DNA of 64,000 nt from Desulfovibrio sp. GTDB lineage: Bacteria; Desulfobacterota; Desulfovibrionia; Desulfovibrionales; Desulfovibrionaceae. The notes under the pieces are model-generated. The model was not told the origin of the DNA. It ran no database searches and was given only the letters and a program-made list of their open reading frames with translations. Shown here in pieces: positions 1-8,762 of the stretch (positions are counted from its first letter, which is position 1; each line of letters begins with the position of its first letter). The DNA is taken from positions 496,001 through 560,000 of the forward strand of contig JAQYWK010000002.1 in assembly GCA_030145055.1 (NCBI GenBank), written 5' to 3'. A program made the position numbers and the translations under genes.

Positions 1-908
1 CAGGCGACTTAATCCTTGAAATTGACGGGACTCCAACTCAGTCGATTACCCTGATGGAAGCTGTTAGCAAAATCAGAGGAAAACGTGGAACGGATGTCAT
101 CCTTACCATCCTTCATAAAGATGACAACAAACCGGTTAAAGTCACCATCACCCGCGACTCTATCAAGATCAAAAGTGTAAAAAATCAGGAACTTGAAAAA
201 GGCTACCTATACCTCAGACTTACCCGCTTCAGTGAAAACACTACAAGCGAAATGCTTAAGGCTCTTAATAATTACAAAAAATCTAATGAGCTAAAAGGAA
301 TCGTTCTGGATTTACGAAATAATCCTGGCGGACTTCTTACTCAGGCAGCCTCAGTAGCAGATGCCTTTATCGACAAAGGGATCCTCGTTTACATCGAAGG
401 TCGTGATAAAAATAGTAGAAAAGACTTCATGGCGGAAGGTAACGCAGGATTTGCTGACGTTCCTATCGTAACGCTCATCAATGCTGGTTCTGCTTCTGCT
501 TCAGAAATCGTAGCCGGAGCACTGAAAGATCATAATAGATCGCTTCTCGTAGGTGAGCGTACATTTGGTAAGGGTTCAGTACAGACCATAATCCCGATGA
601 CTGATGGGTCAGGAATTAAACTGACTACAGCTCTCTACTACACCCCGAGTGGTCGCTCCATTCAGGCTGAAGGAATTGACCCTGACATCATATATCCGTT
701 CATTCCGCCTTCCAAGGATGAGAAAGACGACCGCTTCATTGTCCGTGAACAGGACTTGTCCAGACATCTTGAAAATAACGGTGACAAGAAATCCGGTAAA
801 GATGCGGAACAGGACGATAAGGCACTAAAAATGCTTGAAAGAGACAACCAGATCAGACTGAGTCTCCAGTTGGTGAAGCAGCTCCCGCGTTTAAAAGAAA
901 TTAAATAG
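1..908 (+). CDS. Carboxyl-terminal processing protease (S41 family), 5' end missing
   Basis: This is the 3' part of a periplasmic S41 tail-specific protease; the reading frame is open from base 3, so the gene starts upstream of the window. The visible part begins inside the PDZ domain (GDLILEIDG), which recognises substrate C-termini, and runs through the protease domain. Counting from the first Met in the window, the motif GSASASE (about 145-151) holds the likely nucleophile Ser148, and the catalytic Lys173 lies in FGKGS. The Ser-Lys spacing of 25 matches the family. The C-terminus is charged and probably helical. The gene precedes a YibQ-like deacetylase by 17 bases, a pairing common in cell-envelope clusters, often with an EnvC-type peptidase upstream. 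The exact subfamily (CtpA or CtpB) cannot be set without the N-terminus. Confidence 0.93.
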   Translation, partial: GDLILEIDGTPTQSITLMEAVSKIRGKRGTDVILTILHKDDNKPVKVTITRDSIKIKSVKNQELEKGYLYLRLTRFSENTTSEMLKALNNYKKSNELKGIVLDLRNNPGGLLTQAASVADAFIDKGILVYIEGRDKNSRKDFMAEGNAGFADVPIVTLINAGSASASEIVAGALKDHNRSLLVGERTFGKGSVQTIIPMTDGSGIKLTTALYYTPSGRSIQAEGIDPDIIYPFIPPSKDEKDDRFIVREQDLSRHLENNGDKKSGKDAEQDDKALKMLERDNQIRLSLQLVKQLPRLKEIK

Positions 909-925
909 TATTAGGATAAACTGAA

Positions 926-2191
926 GTGGAAAATAATACTTCGGATCAAAATGATAAGCCCGAAATCCCGGAAGAAACTCCGGGAGCTCGGGCTTATCTT
1001 TCAAGCCCGTTAGCGGTAGTTGTAGCCACAGTAATAACTGCGGCATTCATTTGTCTTGTCATTGCCATGTTGTTCTATGGCGGAGCTGAAACAGTTGCAG
1101 ATAACCAGCAGGCCATCCCGCAGGATCAGCAAGGTTTTACTTCTCAAAACGCTACCAATAATTATGAAGAAATAATTGAAGACGATCTTGAAGATTTAGT
1201 AAAAATCGCAGATCTGTCTTTAATCAACGCTCTCAAAGATGCTCACGTCTCAATGTCTAAGCTAATGATTGAAGACGTTACGCTAAAAAAACATCAAGGC
1301 CACTCATTTCACTTTCAGCAGCTTCGTTTTCCACTTAGCGCAGACAGCTCCGTCTTTATTGAAAGTGTCAAAAAGAAACTAAACAACGCAGGTCTGAATG
1401 CTGATATAAGTAAGGTATCCGAAGGATGCTGGCTGCTTAGTATAAATGAAGTTCCGACCCACAAATTTTTTATAGATCAAATTGATCCCCCCAAAGAACC
1501 AGTCGCAATCGCAATAGATCCCAATGCTCCGAAAATGGCGATTGTCATCGACGATATGGGCGAAGACATTGGTCTTGCTCAAAAACTAGCCGACCTGGAT
1601 GTTCCCGTAACTTTTTCCATTTGGCCCAACAGCTCACACGCGGCGAAAGTAGCCTTGATTGCCAAGAAAAGTGGAAATGAAATAATGATCCACCTTCCCA
1701 TGCAGCCTAAAGGATATCCGAAGGTTAATCCGGGAGCAGACTCTCTGCTGATTGGCATGACAGCAAAAACTATTCATGACCGCATAATTTCAGCCATAAA
1801 AAAAGTACCTGACGCAACAGGACTTAACAACCACATGGGTTCTCGCTTTACAGAAAATCTAGCCGGAATGACTGAGGTAATGGTTCCCTTGCGCCAAAGC
1901 GGTTTGTTCTTTTTAGATAGTCGCACAACGGCTAAAAGTGCCGCTGGTACTGCCGCTAAAAAAGGGCAAGTAACTTTATATGAGCGAAACATCTTTCTCG
2001 ACAATGTTAAAGACGTAGCAGCCATTAAATTCCAGTTAAATAAAGCAGCCAAAATTGCCCGCAAAAAAGGTCAATCAATAGCAATAGGCCATCCCAATCG
2101 CGAAACAGTGACAGCGATCAAGCTATGGTACAAAGAGATAAAGGGTAAAATAAAAGTTGTTCCAGTTGAAAAACTGGCTCCACGTAGTTAA
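926..2191 (+). CDS. Divergent polysaccharide deacetylase family protein (YibQ/DUF610-like)
   Basis: This 421-residue protein starts at GTG, 17 bases after the protease stop. It has a cytoplasmic N-terminus, one membrane segment at about residues 28-52, an acidic linker, and a C-terminal divergent polysaccharide deacetylase domain from about residue 200. Metal-site-like residues are visible in VIDDMG (about 207-212), HLPMQ (about 256-260) and a following NNHMGS. These fit a NodB-like barrel facing the periplasm. The substrate of the family is unsettled; a role in peptidoglycan or glycan processing is inferred from the fold and from its position behind a Ctp protease. The two genes very likely share one mRNA. 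Confidence 0.85.
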   Translation: MENNTSDQNDKPEIPEETPGARAYLSSPLAVVVATVITAAFICLVIAMLFYGGAETVADNQQAIPQDQQGFTSQNATNNYEEIIEDDLEDLVKIADLSLINALKDAHVSMSKLMIEDVTLKKHQGHSFHFQQLRFPLSADSSVFIESVKKKLNNAGLNADISKVSEGCWLLSINEVPTHKFFIDQIDPPKEPVAIAIDPNAPKMAIVIDDMGEDIGLAQKLADLDVPVTFSIWPNSSHAAKVALIAKKSGNEIMIHLPMQPKGYPKVNPGADSLLIGMTAKTIHDRIISAIKKVPDATGLNNHMGSRFTENLAGMTEVMVPLRQSGLFFLDSRTTAKSAAGTAAKKGQVTLYERNIFLDNVKDVAAIKFQLNKAAKIARKKGQSIAIGHPNRETVTAIKLWYKEIKGKIKVVPVEKLAPRS

Positions 2192-2373
2192 TTATCAATA
2201 ATTATTTGTTTATCATAACTCACGAGTTTTTCTAGACTTTTACAATATCGGGGTAGCTTTCCAGCTATTAATATGTTTCTTACCCATTAAGATGTAGTAC
2301 ATAGACTTGACTTGAGTACTTATTTCAGGCCAACTTAAAAAATCAAAAATTTCTAAATCAAAGGTATATTCGG

Positions 2374-3324
2374 ATGAAAAAAATCCTACTTTTCATGGTG
2401 CTAATATTCATGGTCGCAGTACCAGTTATCCATTCAGCGCAGAGTTATACCGTATCCATCACCCAGATTGTTGAGCACCCTGCTCTCGATTCTATGCGGA
2501 AAGGATTTCAAAAGCGGATCAAAGAAGCCGATATTAACGTTCAGTACAACGTACATATTGCACAAGGTAATCAGGCAACAAATACCCAGATTGCAAATCA
2601 GATTAAAGGTGAGAATCCTGACCTGATTTTAGCCATTACCACTCCGTCCTCTCAAGCAGTTGCTCAGAAAATTAAAGATATACCCATCATTTTCACAGGA
2701 GTGACCGACCCTGTTGCCGCGGGACTGGTTAAAAGTTTAATGAATCCGGGTAAGAATATTACTGGTATGACCGACATGAGCCCTATCCGTCGTCAGGTTG
2801 AACTTATCAGAGAATTTATGCCTGAGATTAAATCCCTCGGGACCATCTACAACGCAGGCGAATCCAACTCTGTTGTACTTATAAAAATACTTAAAGAAGT
2901 ATGTGCGGAATTTGAAATCAAAGTAGAAGAAGCATCGATTGCTAACTCAAGCGGCGTATATCAGGCGGCGAAATCACTTGTCGGTAAATGTGAAGCTATC
3001 TACATACCTGTCGACAACACCGTTGTTTCCGGCCTTGAAGCTGCAATCAAAGTATGCAGACAGAACAAGCTACCCATATTTTCAGCTGACACCGATTCTG
3101 TAAAACGCGGAACTATCGCCGCCCTAGCTGTAGACTATTACCGAATGGGTCTTCAGTCCGCAGACATGGCAATTCGCATTCTTTCCGGCAATGCAAAGCC
3201 TGCCTCCATGCCAGTTGAATCTCTACAAAATTTACAACTGTTCATTAACCCATCCGCAGCGAAAAAAATGGGTATTGCAATTCCAAAACAAGTTATGAGC
3301 AGAGCTGACGAAATCGTCAAATAA
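2374..3324 (+). CDS. ABC transporter substrate-binding protein (TrpX/YtrP-like, PF04392 type)
   Basis: This is a 316-residue periplasmic binding protein. Its N-terminus is a Sec signal peptide (MKKILLF followed by a hydrophobic run, likely cleaved near IHSAQS). The mature part follows the ABC_sub_bind pattern, with ITQIVEHPALD near the start, TPSSQAVAQ and IFTGVTDP in the centre, and a hinge-like PVDNTVVSG stretch. In characterised relatives this family feeds tryptophan or similar small amino compounds to a two-component importer; the substrate here is unknown. The permease and ATPase genes follow on the same strand, but an intrinsic terminator separates the binding protein from them. That would make the binding protein the most abundant product. 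Confidence 0.87.
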   Translation: MKKILLFMVLIFMVAVPVIHSAQSYTVSITQIVEHPALDSMRKGFQKRIKEADINVQYNVHIAQGNQATNTQIANQIKGENPDLILAITTPSSQAVAQKIKDIPIIFTGVTDPVAAGLVKSLMNPGKNITGMTDMSPIRRQVELIREFMPEIKSLGTIYNAGESNSVVLIKILKEVCAEFEIKVEEASIANSSGVYQAAKSLVGKCEAIYIPVDNTVVSGLEAAIKVCRQNKLPIFSADTDSVKRGTIAALAVDYYRMGLQSADMAIRILSGNAKPASMPVESLQNLQLFINPSAAKKMGIAIPKQVMSRADEIVK

Positions 3325-3417
3325 AACAGCTGCTAAGGCATCAATTATACGAAGCTCTCAAGAAACCAAGTGAGTTTGCTTTGAATTCATAATTTGCCAA
3401 ATCTAGACAATCGAGTT

Positions 3418-3446
3418 AAAGGCGCGGATGAACCGCGCCTTTTCTT
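3418..3446 (+). terminator. Intrinsic terminator between binding-protein and permease genes
   Basis: A 10-bp perfect stem (AAAGGCGCGG / CCGCGCCTTT) with a 5-base loop is followed by a T-rich stretch. It lies inside the ABC transporter gene set and probably acts as a partial terminator. This would leave the binding protein in excess over the membrane components. Confidence 0.8.
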
Positions 3447-3491
3447 ATATGTAATACTCGGTTCGACTAAACATATTACCCCAAGTATTAA

Positions 3492-4403
3492 ATGATCAGC
3501 TTATACGCTTTTATGGGTGCGCTGGAACAAGGATTTGCCTTCGGGCTGATGGTTCTCGGTGTATACCTTACATTTAGAGTGCTGGACTTTCCAGACCTGA
3601 CAGTAGACGGAAGTCTGCCGCTTGGCGCTGCGGTGTCTGCTGTTGCCATTACCAATGGATATCATCCTGCTATTGCCATGAGCATGGCTGTTGGCGCGGG
3701 ATTCATTGCCGGAGCTGTCACAGGTATTCTCAATACCAAGTTCAAGATACTCCACTTGCTGGCATCCATCCTGACCATGATCTCATTATACTCAATTAAT
3801 ATACGCATCATGGGCCGCCCGAACATGACCCTGCTAGGTCAAGATACCATGATAGATCAATTCATTGAATTCACAGGACTTGCCCCTTATATTTCTACTC
3901 CCATACTTTTCGCTATAGTTTCCATTGTCGCACTTGGAGCTTTAATCTGGTTCCTGAAAACATCATTCGGGCTTGCTGTTCTGGCAACAGGTGACAATCC
4001 TAAAATGATCACCAGCCTCGGCGTTAACCGCGACATGATCATCATATTCGGAGTGGGTCTTTCAAATGCAATGGTCGCGCTGTCCGGTGCACTGGTAGCT
4101 CAAAACCAAGGTTCCGCAGATGTAAACATGGGCATTGGAACCATCATCGCAGGACTGGCATCAGTCATCATCGGCGAAACAATTTTCAGTACACGCAGCG
4201 TCACAGCCGCAATGATTTCTGCCGTGCTCGGTTCTGTCCTATACCGCGTTGCAATAGCACTTGCACTCGGCATGAGAATCGGCGACTTTGCGTTTACCCC
4301 AAGTGACCTAAATTTGGTTACGGCTGTTCTGGTAATTGTCGCACTTGTCTCTCCGCAGATCAAAGCAAACGTTCTAGGCTGGAGGCTTCGCTCCAATGCT
4401 TAA
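3492..4403 (+). CDS. ABC transporter permease (TrpY-like, BPD_transp_2 family)
   Basis: This 303-residue inner-membrane protein has roughly eight to nine hydrophobic segments and belongs to the LivH/TrpY-type permease family. Typical features are FRVLDFPDLTVDGS near the N-terminus and the coupling-loop region with TGDNPKMITSLGVN around residues 165-180. With the ATPase downstream it should form the membrane channel of an importer for the ligand bound by the upstream periplasmic protein. The end of the gene overlaps the ATPase start by 8 bases, which implies translational coupling. The substrate cannot be deduced from the permease. Confidence 0.9.
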   Translation: MISLYAFMGALEQGFAFGLMVLGVYLTFRVLDFPDLTVDGSLPLGAAVSAVAITNGYHPAIAMSMAVGAGFIAGAVTGILNTKFKILHLLASILTMISLYSINIRIMGRPNMTLLGQDTMIDQFIEFTGLAPYISTPILFAIVSIVALGALIWFLKTSFGLAVLATGDNPKMITSLGVNRDMIIIFGVGLSNAMVALSGALVAQNQGSADVNMGIGTIIAGLASVIIGETIFSTRSVTAAMISAVLGSVLYRVAIALALGMRIGDFAFTPSDLNLVTAVLVIVALVSPQIKANVLGWRLRSNA

Positions 4404-5190
4404 TATCAATAATGCAACCAAAACGTTCAACCCAAACAGCGTAAACGAAGTTCAAGCTCTGCGCGGAATTAATCTTGAAGTGGACAAAGGCGATTTCATA
4501 ACAATTATCGGTTCAAACGGAGCAGGAAAATCAACCTTCCTAAACTCCATTGCCGGAACTTTCATACTTTCCAGTGGCACTATTTCTATCAATGGCAAAG
4601 ACGTAACCACATGGCCTGAACACAAGCGAGCTAGAAATTTAGGTAGAGTTTTCCAAGATCCATTACTTGGCACTTGTACATCACTGACCATTGAACAGAA
4701 CATGGCGATAGCACTTAAACGCGGCAAAAAGCGCGGGCTAGGGCTTGGAGTACGAGCAAAAGACAAGCTGCTGTTTAAAGAACAACTGTCCACGTTAGGA
4801 CTGGGACTTGAGAATCGCCTGACCGACCAAGTAGGCCTTTTATCCGGCGGTCAACGTCAGGCTCTAACCATGATTATGGCGACAATGACAAGCCCTGACG
4901 TACTACTTCTTGATGAACATACAGCGGCACTTGACCCCAAGACAGGACAAAAAATTCTTGATATAACCGACACCGTCGTTCACAGAGACGAACTGACGAC
5001 ACTGATGGTTACTCATAATATGAATCAGGCCATTAACATGGGCAATAGACTAATCATGCTTCATCAGGGGCAGATTATTTTAGATATTTCGGGAAATGAA
5101 AAGAAGGGATTAAAAGTTGAAGACCTTCTAGAAAGGTTCTACACCTTTCGTGGCGAGAACGTGGCTTCTGACAGAATGCTTTTTTCTTAA
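4396..5190 (+). CDS. ABC transporter ATP-binding protein (TrpZ-like)
   Basis: This is a 264-residue nucleotide-binding subunit. The Walker A motif GSNGAGKST lies near residue 40, the signature LLSGGQRQAL near residue 150, and Walker B VLLLDEHTAALDP follows, with an H-loop histidine in VTHNMNQ. The DEH in Walker B, in place of the more common DEP, is characteristic of this TrpZ/YtrP-like group. The start overlaps the permease gene by 8 bases. The protein energises the importer encoded by the two preceding genes and should sit on the cytoplasmic side of the membrane. Confidence 0.93.
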   Translation: MLNINNATKTFNPNSVNEVQALRGINLEVDKGDFITIIGSNGAGKSTFLNSIAGTFILSSGTISINGKDVTTWPEHKRARNLGRVFQDPLLGTCTSLTIEQNMAIALKRGKKRGLGLGVRAKDKLLFKEQLSTLGLGLENRLTDQVGLLSGGQRQALTMIMATMTSPDVLLLDEHTAALDPKTGQKILDITDTVVHRDELTTLMVTHNMNQAINMGNRLIMLHQGQIILDISGNEKKGLKVEDLLERFYTFRGENVASDRMLFS

Positions 5191-5274
5191 AGCAGTCACG
5201 TTTTTATTTAGCAGGGTGCAACCCTGAATTATGCGAAAAACCGCAGAAAACAATACACTTTGGAGGATTTTAAA

Positions 5275-5694
5275 ATGGCAGAGCTTACTTTTTCTATCAT
5301 CAAACCAGATGCAGTTGCTAACAACAAAGTCGGCGACATCTTGAAAATGGTTTCCGACGCTGGCCTTACAATTAAAGCTACTAAAATGATCCACTTGACT
5401 AAAACTCAGGCTGAAGGTTTCTACGCTGTTCACAGCGAACGTCCTTTCTTCGGTGAGCTAGTTGAATACATGATGTCCGGCCCTTGTGTTGTTTCCGTAT
5501 TTGAAGGCGACAACGCTATCAAACTTTACCGCGATCTCATGGGCGCAACCAACCCTGCTGACGCTGTTGAAGGAACTATCCGTAAAGCATTCGGCGCAAG
5601 CATCGAAGCTAACGCATGTCACGGCTCTGACGGTCCTGACACTGCTGCAATTGAAGTACCTTACTTCTTCAGCTCCCTCGAGTTGGTAAACTAG
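5275..5694 (+). CDS. ndk: Nucleoside diphosphate kinase
   Basis: This 139-residue enzyme transfers the gamma phosphate of ATP to nucleoside diphosphates through a phosphohistidine. The active-site motif [12 protein letters not shown] near the C-terminus contains the phosphorylated His, and the N-terminal FSIIKPDAV segment is the usual signature. I place the start at ATG 5275 because a GGAGG site ends 8 bases before it; a longer reading from TTG 5260 would start inside that site. proC begins one base after the stop, so both are probably co-translated. A small hairpin (CAGGGT/ACCCTG, 5212-5226) lies in the leader without a U-run. Confidence 0.97.
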   Translation: MAELTFSIIKPDAVANNKVGDILKMVSDAGLTIKATKMIHLTKTQAEGFYAVHSERPFFGELVEYMMSGPCVVSVFEGDNAIKLYRDLMGATNPADAVEGTIRKAFGASIEANACHGSDGPDTAAIEVPYFFSSLELVN

Positions 5695-5695
5695 T

Positions 5696-6499
5696 ATGAC
5701 TAAAAACGTCGGATTCATAGGCACTGGCAACATGGGAGCCGCCATTATTAAAGGCATGGCGGGTGATGATAATCTCAACGTACTCGGCTTTGACTTAAAT
5801 ACAGCGGCACTTGGCCTTCTTGCCGAAGAAACCGGGCTGACCAAAATGGATACAGCTCGCGATCTTGCCAAGGAATCCGACTATATCGTGCTATGCGTCA
5901 AACCACAGCACGCCGCCGCAGTTCTCGAAGAAATTGCGCCCGAACTTGATGAGTCCAAATGCATTGTTTCAATCGCAGCCGGACTAACTGTAAGCTCGCT
6001 CAAAGATGCCAGCGAAAATAGGTGCCCCGTTGTAAGGGTTATGCCTAACACCCCAGCATTAGTTAATGCCGGAGTATTCGCTGTCTGCCTTGACGACTCA
6101 CACATCAGCAAAGAGCAAAATTCCTTCGCACGCGAAATGTTCAAACCTTTAGGTGATGTATACATACTAGCCGAAAGCCAGTTTGATACTTTCACAGGCG
6201 TCATAGGATCCGGACCCGCTTATGTCTTCTATTTCATGGAAGCTATGATCGAATCAGCCGTATCTCTAGGACTACCTCGCGAGCCTGCAACCAAAATGGT
6301 TGAAAAGCTCTTCGAAGGGTCTACAAAACTGGCACAGGAGAGCGATCTCCACGTCAGCGAATTGCGCGAAATGGTAACCTCTCCCGGAGGAACAACCGTA
6401 CAGGCATTGGTCCATCTGGATCGTACAGCCACCCGCGCAAATATCATAGACTCAGTCCGCGAAAGCTATGAACGCAGCGTTGAACTCGGCCAAAAATAG
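5696..6499 (+). CDS. proC: Pyrroline-5-carboxylate reductase
   Basis: This 267-residue enzyme performs the last step of proline synthesis, reducing 1-pyrroline-5-carboxylate with NAD(P)H. The N-terminal Rossmann motif is GFIGTGNMGAAI. The conserved RVMPNTPALV lies near residue 110, and the C-terminal dimerisation domain carries VIGSGPAYVF and the signature VTSPGGTT. Length and motifs are complete. It sits immediately after ndk and is followed by a strong bidirectional terminator, so ndk-proC form one short operon. Confidence 0.97.
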   Translation: MTKNVGFIGTGNMGAAIIKGMAGDDNLNVLGFDLNTAALGLLAEETGLTKMDTARDLAKESDYIVLCVKPQHAAAVLEEIAPELDESKCIVSIAAGLTVSSLKDASENRCPVVRVMPNTPALVNAGVFAVCLDDSHISKEQNSFAREMFKPLGDVYILAESQFDTFTGVIGSGPAYVFYFMEAMIESAVSLGLPREPATKMVEKLFEGSTKLAQESDLHVSELREMVTSPGGTTVQALVHLDRTATRANIIDSVRESYERSVELGQK

Positions 6500-6505
6500 T
6501 TATTA

Positions 6506-6551
6506 AGTCCAAAGAGGTAAGCTTTTATATAAAAGCTTACCCCTTTGGACT
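6506..6551. terminator. Strong bidirectional terminator between convergent genes
   Basis: Two 21-base arms pair with one mismatch around a 4-base loop, with an A/T-rich centre. The hairpin sits between proC (+) and the convergent membrane protein gene (-) and can end both transcripts, although no long U-run follows on either side. Confidence 0.75.
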
Positions 6552-6577
6552 ATCTCTTTCACCGAAACTTTTACACA

Positions 6578-8545
6578 CTATACAAAGTACGTAATATATA
6601 CAGTACTTGCCCATACTCCCAAAAATCCGCACGTTATCGCTTTCACCACTTTATTTTTCAAGAATGGCTCCACTCCTATAGTCGCCAATATGCCGAAGCA
6701 CGGCAATAGGCCTAGAGTATAACTCGCTTTGGCGGTACTGTAGATTGGCAGATTCAGGTAGAGATAAGTTACTGCTGTGAAGTATGTTACTACGCATCCT
6801 ACGAGGAACATTCTGCCATTCATGACAGCCTTTACCGGAACTAGAAAAGTCCTTCCGATCCCGATTAAAATCCAGATGGACGGAACAAGTGCCAGTAGTG
6901 CAGATGCTACTAAAAGATCATCATTCCACGGTGGACGGCTTGCAAATTTACTCACTCCGCTTAAATTTCCATCAAGCCACAATGTTGCGTAAATTCCATC
7001 CCACAGTCCGTTTGTTGTGGAGTAGATCGGACGCAGTAGCGAACTACCGAAAGTTACAAAATGTTCCCAAATGCGGTAGCCATGATCCTGCCACCAAACG
7101 ATCTCACGCATTGCATCCCAGCCGCCAATAAAAGGCTTGCCGTACTCATAGAAATTACGAAGATAATACCAACCGCCAACCAATGCCGTAATAAGCGCAG
7201 AACTGGCGATGCCTGCCATAGGATTGAATTGATCCGCTACAGTATTCTTTTTAGACGAAAGTACGGCTAGAGGCACGAAGAACAGACAAAGAGGGATAAG
7301 CAGACTTGCGGTTGCCTTGGTAAGGATTGCTAGTCCCATAAATAATCCAAGTAACGCGTAGGATTTTAGATTGCGCTTATCTTCCTGAAGGATCACCGTG
7401 AGTGCCATTAGTATCGTCATCCCTGAAAAAACAGCGGCAAGCGGTTCATTTCCCCAGAATTGCGACATCACGAAATTCATCGGCATGAATCCGCCAAGCA
7501 AGGTTGCGATGATCTGCAAAGTCTTGTTCTCGGCAAAGACCAATTTTGCGGTCCTGTAGCAGATCTCTATCATTATGGCACCACAGGCTAGTGGGATTAA
7601 GCGGAGCCAGTACAGAGAACTTTCTACCCCAATCATGGTGGTCAAAAATTTATATGCTAAGCCTGAAATGACATAGTACAGCGGAGGCTGGAACATCTGC
7701 CATCCTTCGATCGGACTTGGCAGGCTCAAATTATCCGCAACATATTGAATATAAGTGAAATGCCCCGTTGAATCCATGCCTAGCTTCAATGGCAAAATAT
7801 TAAAGTTATTCAAAGCCATCAATGACCATAAAAAGATCAGCACTATCTTAAAAGCTTTGGGTGTGATCCTAATTTTACTAACTGCTACGGGAAGTTTATT
7901 CTGATCGCGCATCCATATAAATCCTGCGACAAGAACAAATACGCACAGCATATATGGTAGCGAATGCAAAAAAGCCTGATCCGCCCTTTTATATTTATTG
8001 CTGATTAAAACTGATCCCGATTGACCGGCATTCAGAGCGGGATTCCATACATAATCATCCCTGCTCGCTTCCCATCCATTTCCGCTTGAAAGCCCAAGCT
8101 CGTCTGACCACGCAAGTAGCATAGGATGAGCATTGTTATTTACGACCGCAATTTTCAGCTCATGCTTTCCGGCCTTAAGAACGGGCAAATTGATAACTTT
8201 TTCCTCACGCCAATTGGTAAGGTCGCCGTCAGATTTAAGGAGTGGCTTGCCATCCAACCATACTCCCGCCCCTCGGAAAGCTTTGAAATTAAGCTTAGCC
8301 GTTTTACTCTCAGATAGATCAAAGGTGGTGCGGAACAAGGTCATTTCCGAACCATTATTACGGGCATTAAGCCTAAACGGGATATCCAGTCTGATCCAGT
8401 CAGCCTTTGGGTGCGCTTCAAGATAAGAGTTCTCCGGCTTTGCCAACGACTTATCAACAGCGATCCATGTTGCCGCTACGAAAAGGATAATTGCCAACGA
8501 AAGCAGAATAATTACTATTCTATTTTTGCTTGAATTTTCAGACAT
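6578..8545 (-). CDS. Multi-pass membrane protein, glycosyltransferase family 39 (PMT)-like
   Basis: This is a protein of about 655 residues. It has an N-terminal membrane anchor, a beta-rich periplasmic segment (about residues 40-180), then roughly ten or more hydrophobic segments. The region after the second membrane block (MDSTGHFTYIQYVADN and the following PPLYYVISG) resembles the first extracytoplasmic loop of PMT/ArnT-like GT-C glycosyltransferases, where an acidic residue is catalytic. A lipid-linked sugar donor is likely, but donor and acceptor are unknown. The start is placed at ATG 8545 because GGAG precedes it by about 9 bases; an alternative ATG at 8605 has no clear ribosome site. 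The gene stands alone between terminators. Confidence 0.7.
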   Translation of the reverse strand: MSENSSKNRIVIILLSLAIILFVAATWIAVDKSLAKPENSYLEAHPKADWIRLDIPFRLNARNNGSEMTLFRTTFDLSESKTAKLNFKAFRGAGVWLDGKPLLKSDGDLTNWREEKVINLPVLKAGKHELKIAVVNNNAHPMLLAWSDELGLSSGNGWEASRDDYVWNPALNAGQSGSVLISNKYKRADQAFLHSLPYMLCVFVLVAGFIWMRDQNKLPVAVSKIRITPKAFKIVLIFLWSLMALNNFNILPLKLGMDSTGHFTYIQYVADNLSLPSPIEGWQMFQPPLYYVISGLAYKFLTTMIGVESSLYWLRLIPLACGAIMIEICYRTAKLVFAENKTLQIIATLLGGFMPMNFVMSQFWGNEPLAAVFSGMTILMALTVILQEDKRNLKSYALLGLFMGLAILTKATASLLIPLCLFFVPLAVLSSKKNTVADQFNPMAGIASSALITALVGGWYYLRNFYEYGKPFIGGWDAMREIVWWQDHGYRIWEHFVTFGSSLLRPIYSTTNGLWDGIYATLWLDGNLSGVSKFASRPPWNDDLLVASALLALVPSIWILIGIGRTFLVPVKAVMNGRMFLVGCVVTYFTAVTYLYLNLPIYSTAKASYTLGLLPCFGILATIGVEPFLKNKVVKAITCGFLGVWASTVYITYFV

Positions 8546-8703
8546 AGAAAGAAGCTCCGTAAAAATTGAAGTAAGACAACTGGAAATATTATTAAGAGCC
8601 ATCACTTAGCTCGCACGAGTTCATAATTAAACTAATGAGCAATTACCGTTATTGCTTAATTTTGAACAGTTTTTTTTACGCCGCCCACTTGAGCCATTAT
8701 CCA

Positions 8704-8735
8704 TAAAAAAAGGGAGGCCGCATGCGACCTCCCTT
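8704..8735 (-). terminator. Intrinsic terminator after cobD
   Basis: Stem AAGGGAGG/CCTCCCTT with a partly self-complementary interior is followed, in the minus direction, by seven T residues. It ends the cobD transcript. Confidence 0.85.
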
Positions 8736-8762
8736 AATATCAAATCAATTTGAATTAACTTC

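Noticed and set aside
2192-2373. Leader regulatory RNA before the TrpX-like gene
   Set aside because: A small TAGCT/AGCTA hairpin exists, but there is no T-box, no known riboswitch core and no terminator.
3456-3476. tRNA-like GGTTCGA motif
   Set aside because: No acceptor, D or anticodon stems can be built around it.
5458-5871. 137-codon minus frame across ndk and proC
   Set aside because: It is antisense to two certain genes, with low-complexity Ser/Ala/Arg composition typical of shadow frames.
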